Of a DNA stretch of 40,992 nucleotides, positions 1 through 8,055 are shown one piece after another. The translations under genes were made by a program, and so were the position numbers. Source of the stretch: Candidatus Hydrogenedentes bacterium ADurb.Bin170. GTDB taxonomy: Bacteria; Hydrogenedentota; Hydrogenedentia; Hydrogenedentales; CAITNO01. Position 1 is the first letter of the stretch. Each line of letters starts with the position of its first letter. The stretch covers positions 1-40,992 of the forward strand of contig MWCY01000027.1 of the NCBI GenBank assembly GCA_002070275.1, read 5' to 3'. A model generated the notes under the pieces. It had not been told where the DNA came from, ran no database searches, and was given only the letters and a program-made list of their open reading frames with translations.

Positions 1-157
1 CCAGAATTTTATGTTTTATTTGACACATGCGCTCCATCAGCAGCTGCCTGTCTGTAAATTCCTGTTCTGACTCATTGCTTAAGCGGGATTTGGCTGCACA
101 GTCCTGTTTGCTGCAGCTGTTGCAGTCACTGGCGGTGTGTGACGTTTCCTGGTTCAT
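1..157 (-). CDS. Mrp/NBP35-family Fe-S carrier P-loop ATPase, N-terminal fragment
   Basis: The first 52 codons of a leftward gene cut by the window edge. The start ATG is at 157-155, preceded by GGAG eight bases upstream. The visible protein has an N-terminal cysteine cluster (C-x2-C-x4-C around residues 12-19, reading DCNSCSKQDC), then an acidic linker, then MERMCQIKHKIL just before the edge. In the NBP35/Mrp family this segment leads directly into the deviant Walker A (GKGGVGKS), which would lie off the window. Proteins of this family bind and transfer Fe-S clusters in the cytoplasm. The cysteine cluster plus the 'ERM-x-IKHKI' segment is characteristic, so I am fairly confident of the family although the ATPase domain itself cannot be seen. 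It is divergent from gnd. Confidence 0.75.
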   Translation of the reverse strand, partial: MNQETSHTASDCNSCSKQDCAAKSRLSNESEQEFTDRQLLMERMCQIKHKIL

Positions 158-399
158 GCGATCTTCTCCAAAAAGGACGTAAAAGGCTGTTGTGTTTTTA
201 AAAAAGGGGCACCATCACTACGATTAGAAGTGAATAAACCCTATCATATATAACGGGAAAACAACAAAATGAATTCCAAAGGCTTCAGGAATGATTCGTT
301 TTGTCTGTTTGTCATTTGATATGATTACTGTGTCTTTTACTGGCGGTCGCGACTGTTTCCCGGCGACTGAATATGGTCACAATAAAAGGAAAAAACAAA

Positions 400-1851
400 A
401 TGAAACAAATGGATATCGGACTGATCGGTCTTGCAGTAATGGGCGAAAATCTTGTTTTAAACATGGAAAGCAAAGGCTTTAGTGTTGCCGTTTTTAACCG
501 AACAGTCGAAAAAGTGGATGCTTTTATTCAGGGGCGCGGTGCCGGAAAGAATTTTCTGGGCTGCCACAGTATTGCGGAACTATGTGCAAGCCTGAAACGC
601 CCGAGAAAAGTGATGATGCTGGTTAAAGCAGGTGTGGCAGTGGATGATTTTATTGAACAGATAATTCCGCATCTGGAAGAAGGCGATATTATTATTGACG
701 GCGGAAACAGCCATTTCCCTGACACCATTCGCCGCACAGCCTACGTTGAAAGCAAGGGGCTGCGCTATATCGGTACCGGCGTGTCCGGCGGAGAAGAAGG
801 AGCGTTGCTGGGTCCGTCCATGATGCCGGGCGGAACACCCAGCGCCTGGGCTGAAGTCAAAGAGATTTTCCAAAAAATATGTGCGCAAACTGATGCAGGT
901 GAACCATGCTGTGATTGGGTGGGTGAAGGTGGAGCCGGGCATTTCGTTAAAATGGTGCATAACGGCATTGAATACGGTGATATGCAGATGATTTGTGAGA
1001 CCTATCATCTGATGCATTCCGGTCTTGGGATGTCTAACAGTGAAATGCATGAAGTCTTTGCCGAATGGAATCGAGGTGAATTGGACTCCTACCTCATCGA
1101 AATTACACGGGATATTCTCGGGTATAAAGACGAGGACGGCAACGAAGTTGTGGATCTGATCCTGGACACGGCTGGACAGAAAGGGACAGGAAAATGGACC
1201 GTTGTCGCCGCACTTGATGAAGGTCAGCCCCTGACGCTGATCGGCGAAGCTGTTTTTGCCCGGTGCCTTTCCGCCATTAAAGAAGAGCGTGTAGAAGCAT
1301 CCAAGCTGCTGCCGGGACTGGCAAAGACTTTTGACGGTGACAAACTCGCCTTCATCGAGGATTTGCGTAAAGCACTTTATGCGGCGAAAATTATTTCCTA
1401 TGCGCAGGGATATCAGCTGATGCGTGCTGCTGCCGAAAGCTATGGCTGGCATCTCAATTATGGCGGTATTGCCCTGATGTGGCGAGGAGGCTGTATTATC
1501 CGTTCTGTTTTTCTGGGAAAAATTAAGGAGGCCTTTGATAAAAATCCTGAACTGAAAAACCTTCTGCTCGATCCTTTCTTTGCGGAAATTGTGAAAGAGA
1601 GCCAGGCTGCCTGGCGTCGGGTTATTGTCAAAGCGACCGAAATGGGAATACCCACTCCTGCCCTGTCTTCAGCTCTTGCTTTCTTTGACGGATACAGAAG
1701 TGAACGCCTGCCTGCCAATCTGCTGCAGGCACAGCGCGATTATTTTGGCGCTCATACCTACGAGCGGGTCGACAAAGCACGCGGTGAATTTTTCCATACC
1801 AACTGGACGGGACGAGGCGGCGATACTGCAGCCAGCACCTATATCGTGTAA
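400..1851 (+). CDS. gnd: 6-phosphogluconate dehydrogenase (decarboxylating)
   Basis: Oxidises 6-phosphogluconate to ribulose 5-phosphate and CO2 with NADP+ in the oxidative pentose phosphate pathway; cytoplasmic. 483 residues, usual for the long form. Visible motifs: the N-terminal Rossmann motif [12 protein letters not shown] after beta-2 (NADP choice region), the substrate signature [32 protein letters not shown] with the catalytic Lys and the HNGIEY element, and [12 protein letters not shown]. The C-terminal tail has the conserved [12 protein letters not shown] and [10 protein letters not shown]. An in-frame ATG at 373 would add nine residues (MVTIKGKNK), but AAAGGA at 385-390 sits nine bases before the ATG at 400, so I start there. 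A single gene, divergent from the Mrp-like gene, ending in a hairpin shared with the microprotein on the other strand. Confidence 0.96.
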   Translation: MKQMDIGLIGLAVMGENLVLNMESKGFSVAVFNRTVEKVDAFIQGRGAGKNFLGCHSIAELCASLKRPRKVMMLVKAGVAVDDFIEQIIPHLEEGDIIIDGGNSHFPDTIRRTAYVESKGLRYIGTGVSGGEEGALLGPSMMPGGTPSAWAEVKEIFQKICAQTDAGEPCCDWVGEGGAGHFVKMVHNGIEYGDMQMICETYHLMHSGLGMSNSEMHEVFAEWNRGELDSYLIEITRDILGYKDEDGNEVVDLILDTAGQKGTGKWTVVAALDEGQPLTLIGEAVFARCLSAIKEERVEASKLLPGLAKTFDGDKLAFIEDLRKALYAAKIISYAQGYQLMRAAAESYGWHLNYGGIALMWRGGCIIRSVFLGKIKEAFDKNPELKNLLLDPFFAEIVKESQAAWRRVIVKATEMGIPTPALSSALAFFDGYRSERLPANLLQAQRDYFGAHTYERVDKARGEFFHTNWTGRGGDTAASTYIV

Positions 1852-1875
1852 TTTTCTTTGCCAAGATAAAATAAA

Positions 1876-1909
1876 ACGGCAGGACAGGCTGAAACGTCTG
1901 TCCTGCCGT
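1876..1909 (-). terminator. Hairpin between gnd and the microprotein gene, terminator for the minus strand
   Basis: A perfect 12-bp stem (ACGGCAGGACAG at 1876-1887 with its complement at 1898-1909) that can extend by a G-U and a C-G pair over a six-base loop. Read on the minus strand it is followed by GCCGTTTTATTTTATC, a broken U tract, so it fits an intrinsic terminator for the gene at 1954-2091. Read on the plus strand the tail is ACAATTTC, weak for gnd, though the stem may still protect the gnd mRNA 3' end. Confidence 0.75.
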
Positions 1910-1953
1910 ACAATTTCAGAAAAAACGATTGGTTTAAATTAAGCCACCGACTT

Positions 1954-2091
1954 TTAGGGAGTATTCGGGTCGAAGAGGGCTTCAAAAATGGAAATGGGAT
2001 ACCATAAAAGCCCGGCAATAACGCCAATTACATACGCAAAGGGGTAAAGGATGGTTGTCTGCAGGGCGAAAAACAGACCTTTATTTTCCAT
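1954..2091 (-). CDS. 45-residue predicted membrane microprotein, function unknown
   Basis: A short leftward frame with every sign of a real gene. AGGAG lies eight bases before the ATG at 2091, a TTGACT/TAAAAT promoter lies about 65 bases upstream, and the frame stops at TAA (1956-1954) 45 bases before a strong hairpin with a U-rich tail. The product starts MENKGLFFALQTTILYPFAY, continues with VIGVIAGLLWYPISIF and ends EALFDPNTP. About residues 7-38 are hydrophobic with Tyr, Pro and Trp in the middle, so one long or two short membrane helices are possible. An upstream in-frame ATG at 2097 abuts the SD and is less likely. I do not recognise a family. Nothing in the sequence gives a function; a small inner-membrane protein is the most that can be said. 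Confidence 0.65.
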   Translation of the reverse strand: MENKGLFFALQTTILYPFAYVIGVIAGLLWYPISIFEALFDPNTP

Positions 2092-2156
2092 GATCATCTC
2101 TCCTTTAAGTAAAGCTGCATTTTTCAAAGAAACTTTTTTGCTTGCTCTTCCTGATC

Positions 2157-2186
2157 ATTTTAAACTTAATTGAGGAATTCAGTCAA
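2157..2186 (-). promoter_or_regulatory. Sigma-70-type promoter for the microprotein gene
   Basis: On the minus strand TTGACT (2186-2181), an 18-base spacer, then TAAAAT (2162-2157). Five of six -35 bases and five of six -10 bases match the E. coli consensus. It would give a leader of about 60 bases before the ATG at 2091. Confidence 0.6.
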
Positions 2187-2265
2187 GCAGGCGGCGAAGT
2201 GAACCCGACGGCTTGCAAAAAAACATAGAGATCTGTTGTACTGCAGGCTTCTCTTTTAAAAATGG

Positions 2266-2399
2266 TATACTCTGTAAATTCAATCAGGCAATACTGCCGG
2301 TGTTTTGTATTCTTCAACAGTTTTAAAACAGGTTTTCTTTAAAAGGTTCGCAATTTGCTGATCTGTCTTGATCAGCATTTTTAAGCAAAGGACTTCTTT
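2266..2399 (+). promoter_or_regulatory. pyk leader with -10 box and terminator-like hairpin
   Basis: TATACT at 2266-2271 is a good -10 box, with no convincing -35 at the right distance. About 120 bases of leader follow. In it GCTGATC (2357-2363) pairs perfectly with GATCAGC (2370-2376) across a six-base loop, and is followed at once by ATTTTT (2377-2382), the form of an intrinsic terminator. The pyk SD AAAGGA (2387-2392) is only ten bases further on. The hairpin could be an attenuator for pyk or the end of a short upstream transcript. Confidence 0.45.
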
Positions 2400-3830
2400 A
2401 TGCGCACTAATTGCTTTACCAAACTCGTCTGTACGATCGGGCCTGCTTCTGAATCTCCTGAGGTAATCACGGAAATGCTCCTGGCAGGCATGAGTGTTGC
2501 ACGGCTTAATTTTTCGCATGGCGAATTCGACTGGCACGGGACAATGATCCGTCGCCTTCGTGAATGTGCGGCAAAAGTCGGGAGGTCTCTTGCCATTCTT
2601 GCGGATCTGCCGGGGGTGAAAATCCGTGTCGGCTGTATGAAAGAAGAAGGGGTTCAGATCGTCGAAGGTTCTACGCTGATTTTAACAACGGAAGAGGTGG
2701 AAGGCGATACCAAACGGATTCAAATCAGTTTGAAAAAACTGCCGTCAACCTTAAAGCCCGGTGATCAGGTGTTCATCAATGACGGGATTATTCATCTTGA
2801 AATAATGGAAATCGAAGGCAATGAGGCACGGTGCCGGGTTCTGGTAGGCGGCGAGCTCAGATCCCGAAAAGGAATCAATCTTCCGGGTATTGATTTAGAT
2901 ATTGATGCAATAACGGAACAGGATCTTAAGTGCCTGAAATTTGCTCTGAATCAGGGTGTGGATGCAATCGGTCAGTCTTTTGTTACCAGCGCGAAAGATG
3001 TCGAATGCCTGCGCAACGCTGCTGCTGCCATGGGCTTCTCCCCTTTTATTATTGCAAAAATTGAGAGGAGTCAGGCGCTGGAAGCCATGGAAGCCATTAT
3101 GTATGCTGCTGATGGCATTATGATCGGTCGCGGTGATTTGGGCGTGGAAATTCCGTTGGAGACGATTGCCCTGGCTCAGAAAGAACTGATCTACAGAGCA
3201 AATCTTCTGGGCAAGCCCATCATTACAGCTACCCATATGTTGGATTCAATGACGTGCAGATTGCGGCCCACAAGGGCAGAAGTGTCCGACGTTGCTAATG
3301 CAATTCTGGATGGAACGGATGCGGTTATGCTTTCGGAAGAATCCGCTACGGGCTCTTACCCCGTTGAAGCAGTCACAATGCTTTCAAAAATTGCTGTCGC
3401 AACAGAGGCGAGCAGACCGAAAGAGTGTCCCTGGGAGCATCTGATAGACAGGGGCGTACGAAAAGATACCGCTTTTGTTGATTATATCTCGCGCAACGTA
3501 AACCATGCCGTTGATCATTTGCAGCCCGACGCTGTAGTGGTACCTACTTCTTCAGGCTATACAGCAAGGATGGTTTCACGTTTTAAACTACCTCTCTGGA
3601 TTGCGGCAGTCACCCCTTCTCCGCGTGTGTCGCAAGGCTTGATTTTCTCCTATGGTGTGGAGCCTGTGCTGACGCAGGAAAGCATCACCGACTGGACGGC
3701 ATTCTCAAAAGAGTGGATAAAGTCTTTGAATGCGCAAAAAAATGGTTTAGGGATTCTGCTACAGGGGCCTTCTCCGTCGCACCCCGAAACCAATCCGTCC
3801 ATGGAGATTATTTTACCTGATAAAGGATAA
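2400..3830 (+). CDS. pyk: Pyruvate kinase
   Basis: Transfers phosphate from phosphoenolpyruvate to ADP, the last step of glycolysis; cytoplasmic. 476 residues, normal for the bacterial enzyme without a C-terminal extension. Visible motifs: TKLVCTIGPAS at residue 8, MSVARLNFSHG near 31, DLPGVKIRVG near 67 (start of the B domain), the active-site signature IIAKIERSQALEAM (catalytic Lys), GRGDLGVEIP, KPIITATHMLDSM (potassium/substrate loop) and DGTDAVMLSEESATGSYP. The PTRAEVSDVANA element after the ATHMLDSM loop is intact. A C-terminal allosteric-type domain follows from about residue 340. The ATG at 2400 has AAAGGA eight bases upstream. It is a single-gene unit: a hairpin in its leader and a strong terminator at 3867-3902. 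Confidence 0.96.
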   Translation: MRTNCFTKLVCTIGPASESPEVITEMLLAGMSVARLNFSHGEFDWHGTMIRRLRECAAKVGRSLAILADLPGVKIRVGCMKEEGVQIVEGSTLILTTEEVEGDTKRIQISLKKLPSTLKPGDQVFINDGIIHLEIMEIEGNEARCRVLVGGELRSRKGINLPGIDLDIDAITEQDLKCLKFALNQGVDAIGQSFVTSAKDVECLRNAAAAMGFSPFIIAKIERSQALEAMEAIMYAADGIMIGRGDLGVEIPLETIALAQKELIYRANLLGKPIITATHMLDSMTCRLRPTRAEVSDVANAILDGTDAVMLSEESATGSYPVEAVTMLSKIAVATEASRPKECPWEHLIDRGVRKDTAFVDYISRNVNHAVDHLQPDAVVVPTSSGYTARMVSRFKLPLWIAAVTPSPRVSQGLIFSYGVEPVLTQESITDWTAFSKEWIKSLNAQKNGLGILLQGPSPSHPETNPSMEIILPDKG

Positions 3831-3866
3831 TCAAGTCGTTTGACCCCGCAGTAGCCCGTGGTTAGC

Positions 3867-3902
3867 AGCCGAAGAGAAGCCATTTATCTTCGGCTTTTTT
3901 TT
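3867..3902 (+). terminator. Intrinsic terminator of pyk
   Basis: AGCCGAAGA (3867-3875) pairs with TCTTCGGCT (3887-3895) over an 11-base loop and runs into a tract of eight T (3895-3902). It lies 36 bases after the pyk stop. Confidence 0.92.
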
Positions 3903-3987
3903 CTGCAATAAATGCGCATTTTAATTTAAATAGTTCTGTTTCTATAGTGTTAATAATATGTACAGTGTTTAGACGGAAAGAAAAAGC

Positions 3988-4016
3988 TTGATTTTTTACA
4001 GGGTATTTGCTAAACT
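3988..4016 (+). promoter_or_regulatory. Promoter of the prepilin-like gene
   Basis: TTGATT (3988-3993), a 17-base spacer, then TAAACT (4011-4016) with an extended -10 TGC directly before it. The rest of the 3903-4179 gap is AT-rich with no coding frame I trust; it holds the long 5' leader described in the next entry. Confidence 0.65.
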
Positions 4017-4125
4017 GATTATTCAGATGGAGTATTTTTTCATTATATAGTAAACGGTTACTGTCGGCCAGGTCAGCCAGGAATTGGAGGCCCCTGAAGT
4101 CCCTGCTTCCTTTTGATTGTTCAAA

Positions 4126-4155
4126 CAACTCTGGAAAGCACTTTTACCAGAGTTG
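4126..4155 (+). promoter_or_regulatory. Hairpin in the 5' leader of the prepilin-like gene
   Basis: CAACTCTGG (4126-4134) and CCAGAGTTG (4147-4155) form a perfect 9-bp stem with a 12-base loop. No T tract follows, so it is not a terminator. It ends 11 bases before the AAAAGGAG ribosome binding site of the ATG at 4180, in a leader of about 155 bases. Confidence 0.5.
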
Positions 4156-4179
4156 GAAACCCAGAAAAGGAGAAAGAAA

Positions 4180-5187
4180 ATGTTTAAGAAACATAAAGGG
4201 TTTACCCTGATTGAACTGCTTGTCGTCATCGCCATCATTGGTATTCTTGCTGCCATTCTTCTGCCTGCTCTTGCCCGTGCTAGAGAAGCCGCCCGCCGTT
4301 CCAGTTGCCAAAACAACCTGAAACAGTGGGGTATTGTCTTCAAAATGTATTCCGGGGAATCTCCGGGAGAAAAATATCCGCCCATCACTGCCCACTATAT
4401 GCCACTGGGTCTTGTGGACTGCAATCTTGAAGGCGGTACACAGCGCAATTTTGTGATTGCCGCCGGCGTGTACATCGGCGCTGTTTATCCTGAATACCTG
4501 ACGGATCCTGGCATAAACTTCTGCCCCTCCGACCCGAACAATAAACCTACTGAAGCTTATGCAACGGTCGATTTCCCCAATCCGCTGACCGGACAGACTG
4601 TGCGCAAGGGGGATCCTATTTTCGGCATACCGTGCATGCAAATGACAAAAGGGATGCAGAACTCTGACGAAAGTTACTGGTACACAGGCTTTGTTTTCGA
4701 TATGCTTGAGGATACTTTCAACACCGGTATTCAGGCTTTTGCCGGACCCCGCCAGATGCTTGAGGCTGCCATACAACTTGACCTCCTCGGGCTCATCACC
4801 GGTTCTTCCTCACCGCAAACCGTTGAGTCACGTGTTGACAAAGATGTGAAGGTGACGCCTGGCTTTGGTAATGGCGGCAGCTACAATGATCCCCTCAACG
4901 GCAGAGACACCGTTTATCGCTTCCGTGAGGGTATCGAGCGGTTTATGATCACGGACATCAACAATCCCGCAGCCAGTGCCATGGCGCAGAGCACTTTGTT
5001 TATTATGGCGGATGGTGTTTCTACGAATCTGTCTGAATTTAACCATGTGCCCGGCGGAAGCAATGTCCTTTATATGGACGGGCACGTTGAGTTCCGCCGT
5101 TACGAGGAAAAAGGACAGGGTCCTGTAAATGGGCCTGTCGCCCGCTTTGTTGGCTATCTGATGTCCGGTGCTAACTTAAGCATCTGA
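4180..5187 (+). CDS. Type II/IV prepilin-like protein with H/DG C-terminal motif (DUF1559-like)
   Basis: A pseudopilin-like exported protein of 335 residues. The N-terminus is a type III signal: MFKKHKG, cleavage after Gly7, Phe8, Glu at +5 (Glu12), then the helix [20 protein letters not shown], followed by [18 protein letters not shown]. The C-terminus has [19 protein letters not shown], close to the H-x9-DG motif of this group (here ten residues separate His and Asp-Gly). Such proteins are very numerous in Planctomycetes, Lentisphaerae and Hydrogenedentes, often one to a locus with no secretion genes nearby, and their role is mostly unknown. The ATG at 4180 follows AAAAGGAG; an upstream in-frame ATG at 4117 would bury the signal, so I reject it. 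It has its own promoter, leader hairpin and terminator. Confidence 0.9.
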   Translation: MFKKHKGFTLIELLVVIAIIGILAAILLPALARAREAARRSSCQNNLKQWGIVFKMYSGESPGEKYPPITAHYMPLGLVDCNLEGGTQRNFVIAAGVYIGAVYPEYLTDPGINFCPSDPNNKPTEAYATVDFPNPLTGQTVRKGDPIFGIPCMQMTKGMQNSDESYWYTGFVFDMLEDTFNTGIQAFAGPRQMLEAAIQLDLLGLITGSSSPQTVESRVDKDVKVTPGFGNGGSYNDPLNGRDTVYRFREGIERFMITDINNPAASAMAQSTLFIMADGVSTNLSEFNHVPGGSNVLYMDGHVEFRRYEEKGQGPVNGPVARFVGYLMSGANLSI

Positions 5188-5217
5188 TACGGAAACCCTT
5201 TTTGTCTGTCAGTTTCA

Positions 5218-5253
5218 AGACCCTCTTTGATTTTCCAAAGAGGGTCTGTTTTT
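5218..5253 (+). terminator. Intrinsic terminator of the prepilin-like gene
   Basis: AGACCCTCTTTG (5218-5229) pairs perfectly with CAAAGAGGGTCT (5236-5247) over a six-base loop and is followed by GTTTTT. It begins 31 bases after the stop codon. Confidence 0.92.
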
Positions 5254-5332
5254 GCAATACTATTCGTGTAGCCCGGGCAGTTACACTTGTTAAAAATTCT
5301 GAGTGAATTTACATTCAAATGGAGTATCACCT

Positions 5333-5716
5333 ATGCCTACTTCCACTTTTGCCTGCATGATCAATTGCATGGACGGGAGGGTTCAGGAAGCTGTCATTCG
5401 CCATTTAAAAGCGAGGTTAGGAGTGGATTTTGTTGATGCCGTTACAGAACCGGGGCCGATTGCCCATCTTTCAAAAGGGGCTTCGGTGTGGGTTGATAAC
5501 ATTAAGGCTTGCACAGACGTTTCCGTTGAAAAACACAATGCGAAAGCTTTGGCCATAGTCGGGCATTTTGACTGTGCCGGCAATCCGGTTTCTAAGGAAG
5601 AACAAGTGAAGCAGCTGCACCAATCTGTGCAGGTTTTAAAAGAATGGTATCCGCACCTTCCCATTTATGCATTGTGGGTCAATGAACAATTGGAAGTGGA
5701 AGAAATAGTTTCATAA
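5333..5716 (+). CDS. Small beta-carbonic-anhydrase-like protein
   Basis: 127 residues, about two thirds the length of a classical beta-carbonic anhydrase. The Zn-ligand pattern of that family is present: Cys12 with Asp14 and Arg16 in INCMDGR, and His78 and Cys81 in VGHFDCAG. Between them EPGPIAHLSKG stands where the classical enzymes have the glycine-rich turn. The helices after the HxxC motif are short, and the protein ends soon after YALWVNEQLEVEE. It resembles the compact 'Pro_CA_2'-type proteins; whether those hydrate CO2 is not established to my knowledge. ATG at 5333 has GGAG eight bases upstream; an earlier in-frame ATG at 5303 has none. It stands alone, between a terminator and a glycosyltransferase gene. 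Confidence 0.75.
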   Translation: MPTSTFACMINCMDGRVQEAVIRHLKARLGVDFVDAVTEPGPIAHLSKGASVWVDNIKACTDVSVEKHNAKALAIVGHFDCAGNPVSKEEQVKQLHQSVQVLKEWYPHLPIYALWVNEQLEVEEIVS

Positions 5717-5841
5717 AAAGAGAAAAAATTTAAGGACACCGGTGTAGAAAACAAGCCCTGTCTCATGCCTTCAACATGTTCATGGTCATGATGGAAACCG
5801 CTGATTCATTCTTATTCAGATTCTGAAGCCGGTATAGATCT

Positions 5842-8055
5842 TTGTTAAGCAATCCGAAAGAGACACACCCGATATTCGCGCATAAGCATTATATTTTATT
5901 AGCCTGCATTCTTCTGGCGGGGCTTGCCATTCGCATCGCTTATCACAGCGAACATGTACATGCGCCGGACTATGCCTCTCCTGTCCTTGATCCGCAACTG
6001 AATGATTATTGGGCACGGGCTCTTGTTTCAGGAGATTGGACTCCCCCGCCTCATGCGGATGATCCAAAAATTAGGACCACCCCCTATGGGCGGCCGCCCG
6101 GGTATCCCTGGATTCTTGCCGGTATTTACACGCTCTTTCAGGAAAGTTATCACGGCCCGCGTATCGTTCAGACCGTGGCCGGTTTGTGTGTAATTCTCCT
6201 TTTATGTGCGACAGCACACTCACTTTTCAACGCTGAAGTTGCGCTGTTGTCGGCTGCGCTCTTTGCGTTTTATTGGGGCAGTCCTTATTTTGAAGGAGAA
6301 CTCAATTCTCCTATCTGGGAACTCCTTTTTCTTCTGGCAGTCTTCTTTTTGTTTTTAAAATATTGCAAAACCAGCAAAAAATCTTACATGTTTTTATCGG
6401 GCCTGCTGGGTGGAATTTCACTGCTCATTAGGCCCAACTTGCTTGTCGTACTGTTCTTCATGATTGGCTATCTGCTTGTTACGGCAGGTGTAGCCAGGCA
6501 GAAATTGCAGACATTACTTTTAAATGCGGGTCTTTTTGTTTTTGCCGTTGCTATCCCGATCTCTCCTGTTCTTGTGCGTAACTGGCAGGTCTCCGGCGAT
6601 TTTGTTTTTATTTCCTATTATGGGGGTGTGAATGCTTATATTGGAAACAACCCGAAAGCGGACTGCGTCTCCCCTACAATTCCCGATTTATATGAAACAG
6701 CAGGTGTAGACGCATGGAATTGTTTTAATTATCCCCAGTTGGTTGAAGGCTTGGGCCGCCGGATGAACAAATCGTCGCTTTCCTTTTCTCAGGCATCCAC
6801 CTATTTTTATAAAAAAGCGCTGGATTTCTGGCGGCAAGAACCACAGCAAGCCCTTTGGCTGACGCTGAAAAAAGCCTGGTACTTCTGGAGTCCTCACATC
6901 ATCTCAGACAGTAAAGTCGTGTATTATGAGCGAAAATCATCGCCGATTCTGGCGTGCCTGCCCGGGTTTACTCTCATCAGCGCCCTGGCGTTCACGGGCA
7001 TGATGTTTTTTCCTCTTGCTGAGTGGCGCAAAAAAAGGTCGCTGCACCTGCTCCTCCTTTTTGGTCTTTCCTACTTTCTATCGATTCTCCCTTTCTTTAT
7101 GTCCGAGCGTTATCGTTTTCCAATTATCGTTTTTTTAATCCCGTTTTCAGCGTATGCTGTGGCAATCATAAAATCTGCACTTCTCGGCAAGGAGTGGAAG
7201 CGATGTTTCCATGTCCTTTCCGTTTTCTGCCTGATTCTGGCGGCAATGAGTCTTCATCTTTTTCCTTATAAACCTGATGAATCTGTCTGGTATCTGCACA
7301 AAGCCTTTGCGTATGCCGGAAATAAAAAAACAAATGAAGCACTTTCCTGTCTGGAAAAATCGCTGGCACTGAACCCTGCCAGTGGAGAAGCAATGCTTCA
7401 GGCCGGTTATATCTATGCGTCGAAAGGAGAACACGAACGAGCGGTCGCACTTTATCTGAAAGCACTTGAAATTAAGCCTCACAGCCGTTATCTTCTGAAC
7501 AATCTCGGGTATGAGCATTATCTGAGCAAAGAATATGATCGGGCTTGCGACTATTACAGGCGAGCGCTGGAAGTCTCGCCCCGATATACGCTCGCCTATA
7601 ACAATCTTGGAAATGCTCTGCTTAAACTCGGAAATTATGAAGAGGCATTAGTAAATTATGACAGGGCACTCGCTATAGATCCGAAAGATCCTTTTGCTGA
7701 ATGCAACAGGGGCAACCTTTTTCTGGAAACAGAACGCTATCAGGAAGCAGCAGCAGCCTACCGCATGGCTCTGGCGGCTGACTCGGGCAATGCAGACGCT
7801 GCCAATAATCTTGGTTTGGCTTTGCTCCGGGACGGACAGGCAGAAGATTCTCTGGAGTGGTTCGAAATGGCATGGCGCTTACGTCCCCCCTACCCACTAG
7901 CGCACCTCAATGCAGCAAAGGCGTACAGGCAGCTCGGTCTTACGGAAGAGGCCAGGCGGCATTATAAATTATGTCTGGAATACTGGCCTGAAAACGAGGA
8001 AGTGCGTGAAGAACTTACTTTGCTGCAGGGTCAGGAAAATCGGCAGATGGAGTAG
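5842..8055 (+). CDS. PMT/ArnT-like membrane glycosyltransferase fused to TPR repeats
   Basis: 737 residues in two parts. Residues about 15-470 are a polytopic membrane region with roughly ten helices. It begins with an ArnT/PMT-type GT-C arrangement: an aspartate-containing first loop (LDPQLNDYWARALVSGDW) and TPYGRPPGYPWILAGIY. GT-C enzymes use a polyprenyl-phosphate sugar and act on the periplasmic side. Residues about 480-730 are six or seven tetratricopeptide repeats (repeated units such as AYNNLGNALLKLGNYEEALV and NYDRALAIDPKDP), a protein-binding surface probably also periplasmic. An in-frame TGA at 5824 rules out a start further upstream, and the first available codon is TTG at 5842; it has no clear SD, so the start is uncertain. 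It ends 41 bases inside the convergent gene on the other strand. The sugar and acceptor cannot be read from sequence. Confidence 0.85.
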   Translation: MLSNPKETHPIFAHKHYILLACILLAGLAIRIAYHSEHVHAPDYASPVLDPQLNDYWARALVSGDWTPPPHADDPKIRTTPYGRPPGYPWILAGIYTLFQESYHGPRIVQTVAGLCVILLLCATAHSLFNAEVALLSAALFAFYWGSPYFEGELNSPIWELLFLLAVFFLFLKYCKTSKKSYMFLSGLLGGISLLIRPNLLVVLFFMIGYLLVTAGVARQKLQTLLLNAGLFVFAVAIPISPVLVRNWQVSGDFVFISYYGGVNAYIGNNPKADCVSPTIPDLYETAGVDAWNCFNYPQLVEGLGRRMNKSSLSFSQASTYFYKKALDFWRQEPQQALWLTLKKAWYFWSPHIISDSKVVYYERKSSPILACLPGFTLISALAFTGMMFFPLAEWRKKRSLHLLLLFGLSYFLSILPFFMSERYRFPIIVFLIPFSAYAVAIIKSALLGKEWKRCFHVLSVFCLILAAMSLHLFPYKPDESVWYLHKAFAYAGNKKTNEALSCLEKSLALNPASGEAMLQAGYIYASKGEHERAVALYLKALEIKPHSRYLLNNLGYEHYLSKEYDRACDYYRRALEVSPRYTLAYNNLGNALLKLGNYEEALVNYDRALAIDPKDPFAECNRGNLFLETERYQEAAAAYRMALAADSGNADAANNLGLALLRDGQAEDSLEWFEMAWRLRPPYPLAHLNAAKAYRQLGLTEEARRHYKLCLEYWPENEEVREELTLLQGQENRQME

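Noticed and set aside
580-1452. A 290-codon open frame on the minus strand inside gnd
   Set aside because: It lies wholly opposite a gene with all 6-phosphogluconate dehydrogenase motifs, has no SD, and its product resembles no family; it is a shadow of codon usage.
1888-1909. The gnd hairpin as a strong plus-strand terminator
   Set aside because: On the plus strand the bases after the stem are ACAATTTC; only the minus strand has a U-rich tail.
2236-2271. TTGTAC at 2236 as the -35 of pyk
   Set aside because: The spacer to TATACT is 24 bases, too long for a sigma-70 promoter.
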